64,000 bases of DNA, from NCBI GenBank assembly GCA_023678885.1, contig CM043000.1, positions 21,808,729 through 21,872,728 of the forward strand, given 5' to 3'. The translations under genes and the position numbers were made by a program. Below are positions 1-11,716 of the stretch, piece after piece (position 1 is the stretch's first letter; every line of letters begins with the position of its first letter). This DNA comes from Pogostemon cablin. Its lineage: Eukaryota; Streptophyta; Magnoliopsida; Lamiales; Lamiaceae. The notes beneath the pieces are model-generated. The model ran no database searches, was not told the DNA's origin, and saw only the letters and a list, made by a program, of their open reading frames with translations.

Positions 1-310
1 GGCTAACAAGAGCAGGCCTGTCTGAGAACTCAGCATCATATGATTTCATGATCTCTTTCACCACATCTGCTGATGAAATCACAACCACTTTTCTGAATCC
101 CAGCTTCAAAGAAAACAAGGGGCCGTATTGTTTCGAAAGGCGATACAGATAGGTGTGGCGAGATTTGCTGTCGAACTGGTGCAGATTGCCAATGAATGGC
201 AACCCTGGAGGCCCTGGTGGATCAACATACTTGGGGTTGTGTGTTTTGTATGTGTGGAAGTATAGTATTAGGAGTATAGGTAGAGCTAAGAGGAACAGAT
301 ATATCATCAT
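1..310 (-). CDS. Cytochrome P450 (CYP71 clan), 5' part of exon 1, cut by window edge
   Basis: The minus strand opens with ATG-ATG at 310 and stays open to base 1 (about 103 codons). It encodes a hydrophobic ER anchor (MMIYLFLLALPILLILYF), then the proline-rich hinge PPGPPGLPFIGN. The following block, RLSKQYGPLFSLKLGFRKVV then SSADVVKEIMKSYDAEFS, is shared with the four other P450s in this window. Plant A-type P450s are ER-membrane haem-thiolate monooxygenases of specialised metabolism; the substrate cannot be read from this part. The nucleotide sequence is very close to the copy ending at 2238, so the two are recent tandem duplicates. Whether the rest of the gene is intact lies outside the window. 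Confidence 0.85.
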   Translation of the reverse strand, partial: MMIYLFLLALPILLILYFHTYKTHNPKYVDPPGPPGLPFIGNLHQFDSKSRHTYLYRLSKQYGPLFSLKLGFRKVVVISSADVVKEIMKSYDAEFSDRPALVS

Positions 311-662
311 TTTGGTTAAGATACAAAGGGGGAGGTGAAGATATAAAGATACATCACTTTAAATTGTCCATTGTTTAAGAAAGAATTACCTTTTGTCTTC
401 TTTCCAATGACCTTGAAAGAACACAAGAAAATATCCTTCTTTATTAATAGAGAAAACGACCTTGGCATAATCACCACGACACTACCACTGTTTTGATTGG
501 AGCCACATATTATGAAGCCAAGTAGCCAACTACATACTTCAAAAGTTCTACCCCAGTTGATATTACAACTCCACACACACTACTTCTCACATAGAAAAAG
601 AAGAAAGGCTCAAAAAAAAATCTTGCTCAAATTGAAAGATATGTAAGAGGAGAGTGGGGTGG
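311..662. other. Intergenic spacer between two tandem P450 copies
   Basis: About 350 bp separates the 5' end of the first P450 from the stop codon of the next. It must hold the promoter of the left copy. A TATA-like CTTTATATC (read on the minus strand) lies about 30-40 bp upstream of that ATG. No other gene is seen; open frames here lack codon or domain support. Confidence 0.5.
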
Positions 663-2238
663 TCAGGAAATTACAAGCCTAGGAACAAGGATAAGGTCAT
701 TCTTCTTATGCATTGTCATCCCAGGCAATGCATCAAAATCAACATCCTTAACCCCATTTGGCAACTCCCAATCAAACTTGTACAATACATTTGCCAATGC
801 AATTTCCACTTCCGACGTTCCCATGGATGCTCCAGGACACCATCTTCGTCCTATGCCGAACGGGATCACCTCAGGATCACGTCCCCTGAGATCAATATCA
901 TTCTCCAAGAATCTCTCTGGTGAAAACTCATTTGGGTTTGTCCATGTTTCCGGGTCTCGTACAATAGCCCAAGCATTGATGTACATCAACGTCCCAGGTT
1001 CGATTTCATAACCATTCAGACTACATTTCTTGTTTGTCTCTCTTGGGACTAGAAGTGGACCTGGTGGATACAACCTCAAAGTCTCCTTTACAAGTGCTTT
1101 GAAATAGGGAAGTTTTGCTATGTCTTCTTCGTCGATTATATTATTTTTGTAACCCGCAAACTCTCTTATCTCTCTCTGAACTTTCTTCATTATCAGAGGG
1201 TTATGTATCAGAGCTGTCAATCCCCACACTATTGCAGCTGCACTAGTTTCTGTTCCACCAACTATTACGTTCTGCAAAACAAGATTTCAGCTCATGAGAA
1301 GATAAATTTTACTAATTTTATTGCAAGAAGTGTAATTTGAGAAGTTTTTTTTAGAACAATTACCATGAGAAGTGCTTTGATGTGATCTATGGTAAGATCG
1401 ATTGAAGATGATCCATTTCTTTTAAGCTCAAGTAAATTATCAAGAACATCACCTTCCATAGATTTTGGCCTACTTGGATTCAAGTGCTCGCTAATGAGTT
1501 CTTCATAAAAGAGATCCAATTCTTTGATGTTCTTCTCCAGCTTTGCCTTCATTCCAGTGAGATAATAAATCCATTTAAGCAAAGGAAAGAAATCCTCCAC
1601 AAAGAAGCCTCCCATCACACTCTTGAGTCTCATGAAGCAGGTCGAAAAAACGGTTCTTTCCATACTCCTCACCTCCATAGCTCTTCCCAAACGCCACTCT
1701 GCAGATTGTGTTGCTCGTAAACGAAACAATCAGCTCACTCAAATTTGTACTCTTTGACAGAGTGGCATCCAGGGCTATCTTGTTGATCATCTTGGAGACT
1801 TCATCTTTGCAGATGGGAAGAAAATACTGATGCTGCTTGGGGCTAAAAAGATAAATGGTAGCAATCTTTCTCATCTCCCTCCACACGTTGTTATACTGCG
1901 AAAACGCGACATCCAGGCCGTTGTAAGACAGCTTCTGCTGGCTAACAAGAGCAGGCCTGCCAGAGAACTCAGCATCATATGATTTCATGATCTCTTTCAC
2001 CACATCTGCTGATGAAATCACCACCACTTTTCTGCTTCCCATCTTCAAATATAACAAGGGGCCGTATTGTTTCGAAAGGCGATACAGATAGGTGTGGGGA
2101 AATTTGCCATCAAACTGGAGCAGATTGCCAATGAATGGCAACCCTGGAGGCCCTGGTGGATCAACATTCTTGGTTGCGTGTGTGGAAGAAGAGTATTATG
2201 AGTATAGGTAGAGCTAAGAGGAACAGAAACACCATCAT
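663..2238 (-). pseudogene. Cytochrome P450 (CYP71 clan) pseudogene with two frameshifts
   Basis: Exon 1 runs 2238-1364, the intron 1363-1272 (92 bp, GT..AG, phase 0), and exon 2 1271-663. Exon 2 is open and carries every C-terminal signature: I-helix GGTETS, K-helix ETLR, PERF, and haem loop FGIGRRWCPG with the cysteine ligand. Exon 1 is 875 bp, two more than a multiple of three, and is broken twice. One extra base lies between the signal anchor and KNVDPPGPPG (near 2170). Another follows DLLHETQ (near 1617-1622), where the frame jumps to VMGGFFVEDFFPLLKWI. Each break alone would kill the protein, so this is most likely a young pseudogene. Sequencing error at both sites is the alternative. 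Confidence 0.85.
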
Positions 2239-2957
2239 CTTGGTCGATTTGGGTGCAGTTTGTTCATTTGTATATTTATGGATTAATATGGATTCTTTGA
2301 ACAGCTTCAAGATCTCAACTTTCAACTATAACCACTAGTTAATGACATGAGTCTGAAAACAACTGATTATTGATTGGAGCCACATTATTGGTAACTTGTT
2401 CAAATTGCTATTTATGTATATTATATTTAATTATTTGAGTTTGATAAATTATAAGAAAATTCAATCCATTTGGCATTGTCCATATCTTGCTTTGACGCTT
2501 CAAGTGTAATAATAAATGATTAGGACAAACTATGAAAAAGACTGAAGAAGCATTGCTAGGAGCAAGAAACCAATCACCAATGCAAGAAATTGATTAATAT
2601 CACCTATGGTTACTATTATGTTACAATCTAGTGCTCCAAGAAATAAAACTATCAAACAAAACCCAATTTCCCTTCAATTTTCCTTTCAAGTTTCAATTAC
2701 TGAAAATTCGTTAGAGAAATAAATAAAAATTTATACACTAATAAATAAAAACTTAAATAGTTTCTTAGTTGACTGTTAGCGAATTACCTATTAATTTTCT
2801 AATAAACAACTGAATATAAAAAAGAAGTGATACATTCGTTAAGAATCGCATTTTACATTACTGAATAAAACTAATACAGATTGGATGCACAAAAATTAAT
2901 TTCGTGCACCTGAATATCAACTCCCTTGTGTATATATAGACATCTTAGGGTGGTTAA
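2239..2957. other. Intergenic spacer, no gene seen
   Basis: About 720 bp of AT-rich spacer lies between the second and third P450 copies. It should hold the promoter of the 2238 copy. No coding frame, RNA gene or clear terminal inverted repeat was recognised. Confidence 0.4.
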
Positions 2958-3020
2958 TCAAGCAATCACATACTTAGGAAGAACAAGAAGGTCATTCTTC
3001 TTATGCATAGTCATCCCAGG

Positions 3021-4509
3021 TCATGTATCAAAATCAACATCCTCAACCCCATCTGGCAACTCCCAATCAAACTTGTACAAAACATTTGCCAAACACATTT
3101 CCATCTCCAACATTGCAATGGATATTCCGGGGCACCCCCTCCGGCCTATTCCGAACGGGATCACCTCCGGATCACGGCCCCTCACGTCGACGTCACTCTC
3201 CAAGAACCTCTCCGGCCAGAACTTGTCCGGGTCTCGTCCAATAGCCCATGCATTGATGTACACCATCGTCCCTGCTTTGATGTCATAACCGCTTAGGCTA
3301 CATTTCTTCATGGTCTCTCTTGGGGGTAGTAGTGGAGCTGGTGGATACAATCTCAGAGTCTCCTTTATAACTGCTTTTAAATAAGGAAGTTTTGCTACAT
3401 CTTCTTCTTCATGGATCAAATCCTTGTTTTCACCAAATGAATCCCTTAGCTCTGTCTGAACTTTCGTCATTACCAGAGGGTTGTTTATCAGAGCTGTCAA
3501 AGCCCATATTATAGCAGTCGAAACCGTGTCCGTTCCACCGGATATCATGTTCTGCAAAAACAAGAAAGTAACTCTTAAGAAAATCATGCAATTAAATTAT
3601 GTGTAATTTGAGAGATTAATGAGAATTCACCATTAGAAGTGCTTTGATGGGGTCCATGGTAAGATCAACTGAAGATGCTCCATTTCTCTTAAGCTGGAGT
3701 AAAGTATCAAGAACGTCACCTTCCATGGATTTTGGCCTATTTGGATTCAAGTGCTCACTAATCAGTTCTTCATACAAACAATCTAACTCTGAGACATTTC
3801 TCTCCATCTTTGTCTTCATCCCAGTGAGATAATCTATCCATTTATATAAAGGCAAGAAATCCTCCACAAAGAAACCTCCCATTACAATCTGAGCTTCTAG
3901 AAGCAGGCTGATTAAGCTCTTCTGGATCTGATCTTCACTTCCATAAGTCTTCCCAATAACCATTCTACAGATTGAGTTATTGGCTAATGAAACAATCATC
4001 TCACTCAAATTGGTGACTCTTGAAAGAGATGCATCCAGGGCTATCTTCTTCACCATCTTGGAGACTTCATCTTTGCAAATGGGGTGAAAGAATTGAAGTT
4101 TCTTGAGGCTGAAGAGATGAACGGTGGCGATCTTTCTCATCTCCCTCCACGTCTCGTTGTACTGCGAAAACGCGACGTCCAGGCCGTTGTAGGACAGCTT
4201 CTGCAGGCCAACAAGAACAGGCCTGCTGGAGAACTCAACGTCGTATGATTTCATGACTTCTTTCACCAGATCAGCTGAGGAGATCACCACCACTCGCCGG
4301 AATCCGAGCTTCAAAGAGAATAAGGAGCCATAGTGTTTGGAGAGGCGATATAGATAGAGATGGGGTAGTTTGGCATCAAACTGATGAAGATTGCCAATGA
4401 GTGTCAACCCTGGTGGCCCTGGTGGTTCATTTGTGGGAGGTTGAGTTTTGTGAGAGAAGTAGAGGATGAAGAGTATAGGTAGAGCTAAGAGCAATAGAAA
4501 CATCATCAT
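3021..4509 (-). pseudogene. Cytochrome P450 (CYP71 clan), C-terminally truncated, probable pseudogene
   Basis: Exon 1 runs 4509-3631, the intron 3630-3552 (79 bp, GT..AG), and exon 2 3551-3021. The product is 469 residues. Exon 1 is open from the ER anchor through EPPGPPGLTLIGN and the SSADLVKEVMKSYDVEFSSRP block. Exon 2 has I-helix GGTDTV, ETLR, PERF and FGIGRRGCPG. Two lesions stand out. A TGA at 3021-3023 replaces the Leu codon of the DALPGMTMHKK segment, losing about 20 residues including the region that forms substrate-recognition site 6. The stretch before PERF is also about six residues short (RDPDKFWPERF against RDPKTWENPNEFSPERF). The lost tail is still readable down to an ancestral stop at 2958-2960, so the nonsense change is recent. 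A partly active enzyme cannot be ruled out. Confidence 0.8.
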
Positions 4510-4998
4510 TTTGGTTTATTTGTTAATTTAGAGCTTATGGATTTGGAGTCTTTTTCTTACTTAATGAAGGATATATATTGCCACTAATCATGTAATGTAA
4601 ATGATAGTAGATATCATAATTAAGTTCATACACATATATGAACTTTTACGTTAAATCAAACTTTAATTTAATTTTTATCATTAATTAAATTAAATAATTT
4701 AAAATTAAAAAAACTACATATTACCCCAAATTTTAAGCTATAAATATCGGGTACACACCAAAATCACCCCTCGATTATATAACCGTAGCTAATTTTGCAA
4801 TTCTCAATGTAATGCTATTTTTTTTTCAATTTTGGTTGTTATTGTTGTTTTTTTTAATCCAATTTTAATCCAAAATTAAAAAAGAAAATGATAAAAAAGT
4901 TGTATTTGTAACAAAGATCAAAATCAAATAAAAATGATCAAAATTAAGAACTGAAAATAAAAAATAACTGAAGTTGACATTAATCATATTAAATTGTA

Positions 4999-5290
4999 TT
5001 CCCTTCGTCCGAGAAATATATTCATATATTCGGTGGCACGAAGTTTAAAAAAAGTAACTTTTTGTTGTAGTGATTAAGAAAGAGGAAAGATATTTTAGGT
5101 AATTGAATAGAATAATGTATATGATATAATTGATTTTGATTAGATTATATGTAGAAAGAAAGTGACATTTTTGTAATAGTGTAATATTATAAAATTATTA
5201 ATATTGTGTATTGTTTCAATATTTAAAATGTGAAAGTATTTTTGGTACGAGTAAAATAAAAATTACAAATGTATTTGATATGGAGGGAGT
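4999..5290. mobile_element. Stowaway-like MITE, diverged
   Basis: Ends read TCCCTTCGTCC on the left and GGAGGGAGTA on the right, the inverted CTCCCTCCGTCC signature common in plant Tc1/mariner-type MITEs. The interior has the characteristic AAGAAAG and TATTTTAGGTAATTGAATAGAAT-type wording. No coding capacity. Confidence 0.6.
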
Positions 5291-5558
5291 AATATTTTCT
5301 CTATATGATCATGATATAATTCTCAAAGCACAAATTCTCTATTTCCCGTTACTTTTTTTTTTCTTCGATAATTTTTTTTTATTAATTATTACTGATGTAA
5401 TAGTTGACAAATTGACATCACAATTAAAAGAAAAAAAATAGTGATTTCTTTTTTCATTTATCTTTTTTCTAATCATCACAACAAATAGTAATTAAAACGT
5501 TCATATTATTAATTTTAATTAAAACGTTCTAGTAAATAACGCATATTAATACCTACTA

Positions 5559-5794
5559 CTCCCTCCGTCTCACTCCAGATGTTACACTTTCCATTTTGAG
5601 ACATTCAAAAAAAAAAACAAAAAGTAAAAAACAACCACCCTTCCCCATACACTTTAATTAAAAAAAACCATCTCTACCTATCATACTTTATCATTTATAT
5701 ATTACATAAAAATACTATTATACTCCTAAAAATTATCACTTTCTTAATCTCCGTGCCGAAAAGAGGGGTGCAAGCTTTTTAGAGACGGAGGGAG
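5559..5794. mobile_element. Stowaway-like MITE with TA target site
   Basis: The element begins CTCCCTCCGTCTC, ends GACGGAGGGAG, and is flanked by TA on both sides. It is about 236 bp with no coding capacity. It belongs to the Tc1/mariner-type family seen repeatedly across the window. Confidence 0.8.
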
Positions 5795-7556
5795 TATATG
5801 ACAATAAATTTTAATTTTGAAAACAACTATTCCAATGTGGGCTAAACATCTATGAAAGTGTGGGCTAAAGAATATTTGTTTCCTTTTTAATGAGTGTTGA
5901 AAAATATATATAGAAAATCACTGCGCGCATTTATAAACAAGAAAATTAGCTATCCGGATTTCTTATGAATATCATTTTAGTTTTGTTTATTTTTATTTTA
6001 TTTTATTTTTTTAATTTCGCAATTGAATGGATGCGTGTGGGCAAGATGAGGAAAGTAAACATAAATTCTGATTTTTTTTAATACTTAAAGTTAATGGAAA
6101 AATTATTTATAGTTACATATTTTGTATCCATAATTAATGTGAGATACATTAATTTACAAAAATTATTCTCACATACAAAATATTAAAGTAAAATATCAAA
6201 CATAACCCTAAATCCATACACTTTTAAACCACAAATCATAAACCCTCACCCATAGCCGGACGGCCGCCACCGCCGGACCACCGCGGGACCATCGAAGCTC
6301 CGCCGGACCACCACACTTTTTTTACTGCATACACTTTTACTGCACACGAACTTTTGCTGCACACAAACATTTATGTGCAGCACATTTTAAGGATAATATT
6401 ATATATCACTATATATTTATGTAGTTAGTAGTAATATTTTTATATATTTGTATCTCATAGTAATTAAGGATTTTTTAGTGTAGTTAGTATTACTCTTCCC
6501 AAGTTAATCATATATTCATATATATAACTACAATATGTTAAATACTCGTATATATAATTAAATACTTGTATGAATTGGAATTCACACTTGTACCTAATTA
6601 ATTTACAGATTATTATTTAGGTTATGAAAAATTACTTGAGATGAATTATTATTAATTCTTATGAATGAAAAATATTAATCTTCTTATGATTTATTCTAGT
6701 TGAGCAGAATTTGGAGAGTATTATTTTTGATAAATTCTCTGTGCACGAATTCACATAATTTATTATATTTAAAATTTTGAAAAAATTTTCTCACTCATTT
6801 CATTATATATATTTAATGAACATTGAGAAGAAAAAAAAGTCACTTTTATTAAAAACAGTCACCGGGCGTGCTAAAATTTTCAATAATTTTTTAAAAATGA
6901 GTGCATATAACTAATGAAATGTTTGCCCACAGTTGACTTTTTCAATTATTAAATCAATTAAATACATGGGCCATCACGGTAATTTACATTTAAAGTAGGC
7001 AGAAAAAATGTAAATTAAATACGTGGGTGAGAAGATGTGTAGATTATTAAAGTGGGTAACCAGGTACATTTACCCCTATGCACAAGATGTGTATGGTTAA
7101 TTGATTCCTAGCTATCACCGATCACTTAATTAAAATATAATTTTTTAATTAAAGAATAAATTTTAAAAATAAATATTTCCAAAATAAGTAGTGATCTTCT
7201 TATAAGCGATCATTGAATTAAAAAGTTGAATTCATAAATTTAAAGGACTAACTACTAATTAAACGAGTAATTAGAGTTTATTATATTTTTGTTTGGACTG
7301 TAATTGCTCATCTCATTAGAGTTCTAGAAATTGCAATTAAAAAACATTTTAATTAAATTCATACAAGAATCCTTAGTGATCCTTAGCTAGAATCTGGATA
7401 TAGATATCACAAATTAGATTCTTTTATTTTTGCAAAAATGCTAACATAAAAAGCTGATCACTTAATACATGCATTAACCTTTATTTCAAACTGAGAGATA
7501 CACACCTACATATATCTGTAGTATATGTAGTATGGATTATCAATTAAGGTGGTTAA

Positions 7557-9639
7557 TTAGGCCTTAATCACATGCTTAGGAAGAAGAAGAAGATCATTCT
7601 TCTTGTGCATGGTCATTCCAGGAACTGCCTCAAAATCAACATGCTTAACCCCATCAGGCAATTCCCAATCAAACTTGTACAACACATTAGCCAATGCTAT
7701 ATCCATTTCCGACATTCCGATGCTCATTCCGGGACATCCTCTCCGTCCTACTCCGAACGGGATCACTTCAGGATCATGTCCCTTTACATCGACGTCACTC
7801 TCCAAGAACCTCTCCGGTGAGAACTCGTTTGGGTTTTCCCATGTTTTAGGGTCTCGCGCAATGGCCCAAATGTTGACATAAACCATTGTTCCAGGATCAA
7901 CATCGTATCCATTCACAGTGCATTTCTTGGTGGTTGTTTCTCTTGGTACGAGTGGAACTGGTGGATACATTCTGAGACTCTCCTTTACAACTGCTCTGAA
8001 ATAGGGGAGTTTTGATATGTCTTCTTCGTCGATGAAATCCTTGTTTTCAGTGCTTGCTAAGTCCCTTATCTCTCTCTGTGCTTTCTTCATTATCAGAGGG
8101 TTGTTCATCAGAGCTGTCAATGCCCACACTAGAGCAGCTGCAGTCGTGTCGGTTCCACCGGTTATTATGTTCTGTGGAAACAAGAATGTTATTCTTAGGA
8201 AATTAATGATCTAATCTTAAGCATGCATGGGTAGAGAAACATCACAATTCGTACTATAAGTATGACTGGTTCCAATTATAGTCATTTTTTATCTGCAATT
8301 TTCAATTTTGTCCACTTTTTGACAGATTTGGACAAAAAAAAATAACTAAATTTTAGAAAATGACTAAATTTGGACAAAAAAGATCAAAAGTTGACAAAAA
8401 GAACAAAAATTGAGAATTGCAAATAAAAAATGACTAAAGTTGGAATAGGCCATACGGCCCATACTTATAGAACTAATTTTGATATTTTCTCTTTTTTCAA
8501 ATTTAGTCCTTTTTTTGTTCTTTCCAAATTTAGTTTTTTTTTTCCAAAATTTGAACCTGAGTGTGGACAAAAAAAGGATTAAAGTAGAAAAAACTGAATA
8601 AAAAGGACTAAAATCGAACAAAAAAATTATAAAAAGAATTTCAAATAAAAAATAACTAAAGTTAGAATTGGTTATACTTGCATCATGAATTATGATATTT
8701 TGTGTGCATGGCTATATAAATATATATATTTTAGTTTGAGAAAATTTGAAGTAAAATTACCATGATGAGTGCTTTGATGTTTTCCATGGTAACATCATAT
8801 GATGAAGATGATCCCTTTCTTTTAAGCTGGAGTAAAATATCAAGAATATCACCATCCATTGATTTGGGCTTATTTGGATTCAAGTGCTCATTGATAAGTT
8901 CATCATAAAATGAATCCAACTCTTTGATGTTTTTCTCCAGCTTTGCCTTCATTCCAGTGAGAGAATCTATCCATTTAAGTAAAGGAAAGAAATCCTCCAC
9001 ATAAAGACCTCCCATTACATGCTGAGTTTCATGAAGTAGGTCATAAAACCGGTTCTTTCCGTACCCTTCGCCGCCATAAGTCTTCCCAAATGCCGCCCTG
9101 CAGATTGAGTTACTCGTAAACGAATTAAACATCTCACTCAAATTACAGATCTTTAAGTGAGAGGCATCCAAGGATATCTTGCTGATCATCTTGGAGACTT
9201 CATCTTTGCAAATGGGGTGAAAAGAATGAAGCTGCTTAGTGGTGAAGAGATGAATGGTGGCTATCTTTCTCATCCTCTTCCATACATCACCATAAGGCGA
9301 AAACGCTATATCCAGGCCGTTGTACGACAGCTTCTGCAAGCTAACAAGAACAGGCCTGCTAGAGAACTCAGCATCAAATGATTTCATGATTTGTTTCACC
9401 ACATCCGGTGAGGAAACCACCACCACTCGCCTGAATCCGAGCTTCAAAGAGAATAAGGAGCCGTAATGTTTCGAAAGACGATAGAGATACAAATGAGGAA
9501 ATTTGCCGTCGATTTGGTGAAGATTGCCGATGAATGGCAAGCCTGGAGGCCCTGGTGGATGAACATTCTTGGATTTGTGTGTTTGGAAATAGAGAATGAG
9601 GAGTAAAGGTAAAGGTAAGAGTAAGAGAAAAGACATCAT
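7557..9639 (-). CDS. Cytochrome P450, CYP71 clan (CYP71/CYP83-like), intact
   Basis: Exon 1 runs 9639-8761, the intron 8760-8172 (589 bp, GT..AG, phase 0), and exon 2 8171-7557. The product is 497 residues, normal for the family. Order: ER signal anchor about 1-20; hinge HPPGPPGLPFIGN about 27-39; I-helix oxygen-activation motif GGTDTT about 298-303; K-helix ESLR about 357-360; PERF about 412-415; haem loop FGVGRRGCPG about 432-441 with the Cys ligand near 439. It should be an NADPH-P450-reductase-dependent monooxygenase on the ER facing the cytosol. The QKLSYNGLDIAFSPYG..W..MRKIATIHLF region recalls CYP83/CYP71 enzymes, but the subfamily and substrate are not assignable by eye. The intron is six times longer than in its neighbours because of MITE-like sequence. 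It is the only intact member of the left array. Confidence 0.93.
8228..8706. mobile_element. Mutator-like MITE sequence (two related units) inside a P450 intron
   Basis: The intron holds the same inverted-repeat family as the element at 59119-59445. The left end reads GAGAAACATCAC...CTATAAGTATGAC and is mirrored near 8470-8490 by CATACTTATAGAAC...TTTTGATATTTTCTC. A second unit follows and ends near 8706 with GGTTATACTTGCATC...ATGATATTTTGTG. The words TGACTAAAGTTGGAAT and AATTGAGAATTGCAAAT recur in both families. A 7-bp TGCATGG flanks the whole block on both sides, a possible target duplication. Unit boundaries are approximate. Confidence 0.6.
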
Positions 9640-9685
9640 CTTGATTTGTTGTGAATTATTAATACATACTGCATGTAGGGGTGGA

Positions 9686-9719
9686 GATTTTATAGACTGA
9701 GGAGCAAGAGTAGGTCAAC
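9686..9719 (-). promoter_or_regulatory. Core promoter of the intact P450: TATA box, shared CCTACTCTTGCTC block, W-box
   Basis: On the minus strand, a TATA box (TCTATAAAATC, 9696-9686) lies about 50 bp upstream of the ATG. Just upstream of it is CCTACTCTTGCTC (9714-9702), overlapping GTTGACC (9719-9713), which contains the TTGAC W-box core bound by WRKY factors. The same CCTACTCTTGCTC block precedes the TATA box of the intact P450 at 50181. The function of the block is an inference. Confidence 0.55.
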
Positions 9720-9886
9720 ACACAATTCTCACATTCAACTGTATATAGGCACGTGCAAATTGATGTTTTTGTCTTCTTTGACTGAAAAACCCTACTTTAT
9801 AATGTGTTGGGATTTCATGCATGTTTAAGGTTTGTGTTATACTCCATATAGCCAGGGTGCTACTGCCTACAAATAGAGTAGTGGTT

Positions 9887-10098
9887 GATTTTGGATGTTC
9901 TGTTACGCTTGGTGTTACATATCCTGTTACACACGTTAGATGAGTGACACGTAAATGGGGAAGAAAATTACAATCATTGCCCCTAGAGTTTAAGCTTCCC
10001 TTTTAGGATATATGTTACTATATTATATCATACGTGTCAATAATCCAACAGTGCGCAACATGAGATGTAACACCAAAATGTAACAGGAGAACAAAATT
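9887..10098. mobile_element. hAT-like MITE (CTGTTAC family), copy 1
   Basis: The left end has GATGTTCTGTTACGCTTGG then TGTTACATATCCTGTTAC. The right end is its inverse: GAGATGTAACACC then AAAATGTAACAGGAG. The subterminal word GACACGTA is mirrored by TACGTGTC. It is related to the copies at 36498 and 49474. The flanking duplication is imperfect (only TGGTT is shared). Confidence 0.65.
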
Positions 10099-11076
10099 GG
10101 TTATGGTCTGTGTTATATTAATGAATTATAAATCCTACAGCTGGGCCATTCAGGACAATGGCTTAATATCACTATTCGTCCAGTAAATATGACTGATTAT
10201 CAAATTTGGTAATTTATTGTTCAATGTTAGACCTTTAGTTCAAATTTTGGTAATTTTCTTTTTCATTTTTTTTGTTCAATTTTCAAATAAAAAAGAATTA
10301 AAATTGATAAATTAAATAGATAAAAGACTAAAATTGGTTACTAAAGACTAGAAAATTGAACAGAAAAGACAAAAAATGCAATAAAATTTTATCTTTTGGG
10401 TTGACAGTTGAGTGCTAATCTAATGGCATAATTATAATATTTTCTTGTTGTGAATTAACGTAAGATCTCATCCATTAATTTATTCAAGCCTACTTTACTC
10501 CAAAGATTTAGAGTTCACCCTAAGAATCTAATATTACTTTACCCATGGTAGAAATTCTATGGTGGAACCGTTTTACGTCATTCATGCTTAATTTTAACCG
10601 TGCTTTTTATAACAGTTAGTGGTGGATTGTTCTATCAATACGACGAAGATTTTTTTATGCCTTAGTTGAAACTCTGTCGTAACTCGTAAGCTGTGAGCTC
10701 AGCAAAATTGTAGTTATTTAGTAACTTTGCGATAATTAATGTTTAATTAATTAATTAATTAAAGTTTGCTATACTACTAATCCATGAGTGACGTATTGAT
10801 CTGGAATATTCAAAATTTTTACTTGACTAAACACAACAGTATTGTGTGCTTGATCAAAAGAAACTTTTCCATATTTAGTGTGAGATTTAATTATTAAAAT
10901 AGGAAGAAAAAGAAACTGTTCAGGCAGTTTATCGCAGTTTATCCACAATTAGCGTTAAAATTTCTTCAAGATAATTATTAAATAACGATGGATTTATTTA
11001 TTTTAACATAGACTGGGGCAAAAAATCAATTCCCATCAGAGAAGGTAATATGAATTATGACAAATTAAAACTAGTA

Positions 11077-11332
11077 CTCCCTCTATTCCACGACTAGTTA
11101 TACATTTTACTATTTTGGTTCATCTCAAAACAATGTATGCATTTCCTTTTTTATTTGATGTGACCCACACAATACTATTATTATATCCACATGGTCCCAC
11201 ACACTATACTAATACGACTACCCACTACACATTAAAATATTATTTCTCTCACTTCACTACACATTAAAATATTATACTCCTTAATCTCCGTGCAAAAAGT
11301 AAACATATACATTGTTTCGGGATTGAGGGAAT
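11077..11332. mobile_element. Stowaway-like MITE
   Basis: Starts CTCCCTCTATTCC after TA and ends GGGATTGAGGGAATA. The interior carries the usual GACCCACACA, ACTACCCACTACACATTAAAATATTA-like and TTAATCTCCGTGCAAAAAG words of this family. About 256 bp, non-coding. Confidence 0.7.
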
Positions 11333-11635
11333 ATGTAATAGTGATTATTTTTAGCATAATGAAGGATTACTTTTTAATACAAATAGTAATATTGCTATGG
11401 TTAATAAACACTTTCTTAATAATATATATTTTTAAAGAGTAACACTACATATTTTAAAGATTAACCATTCCTAAAATGTGCACAATAAGCTTGCACACTA
11501 ACATCCCTCATTAAAGACAAATTGATTCTTTGAGAAATTCATGTTAATAAATTCTCGTTACATGTGGGTGTAAGTGATCAGAGTGTGCGAACAGATCGTA
11601 ACTCTATTCAATAAGAGTTTGTTTATGTACGATTA

Positions 11636-11636
<1 letters not shown>

Positions 11637-11712
<76 letters not shown>
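11637..11712. repeat. (TA)n microsatellite
   Basis: About 38 uninterrupted TA dinucleotides. Such tracts are length-variable and often mis-assembled. Confidence 0.95.

Positions 11713-11716
<4 letters not shown>

Larger units (their letters stand above)
4510..7556. other. 3-kb intergenic region with MITEs; no gene
   Basis: AT-rich DNA separates the truncated and the intact P450. It contains two Stowaway-like elements (4999-5290 and 5559-5794, listed separately) and a short GC-rich island at about 6255-6312 that repeats GCCGGACCACC-type words. An open frame at 5211-5441 is low-complexity and overlaps the first MITE, so it is not called. Nothing else was recognised. Confidence 0.5.

Noticed and set aside
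316..576. 86-codon minus-strand open frame
   Set aside because: No domain, lies in the spacer upstream of a P450 start, low-information composition.
654..1011. Plus-strand open frames over P450 exon 2 copies (also at 2926-3296, 7572-7881; minus strand at 51867-52235)
   Set aside because: Antisense shadows of the P450 coding strand; their sequence is the complement of conserved haem-loop and PERF regions.
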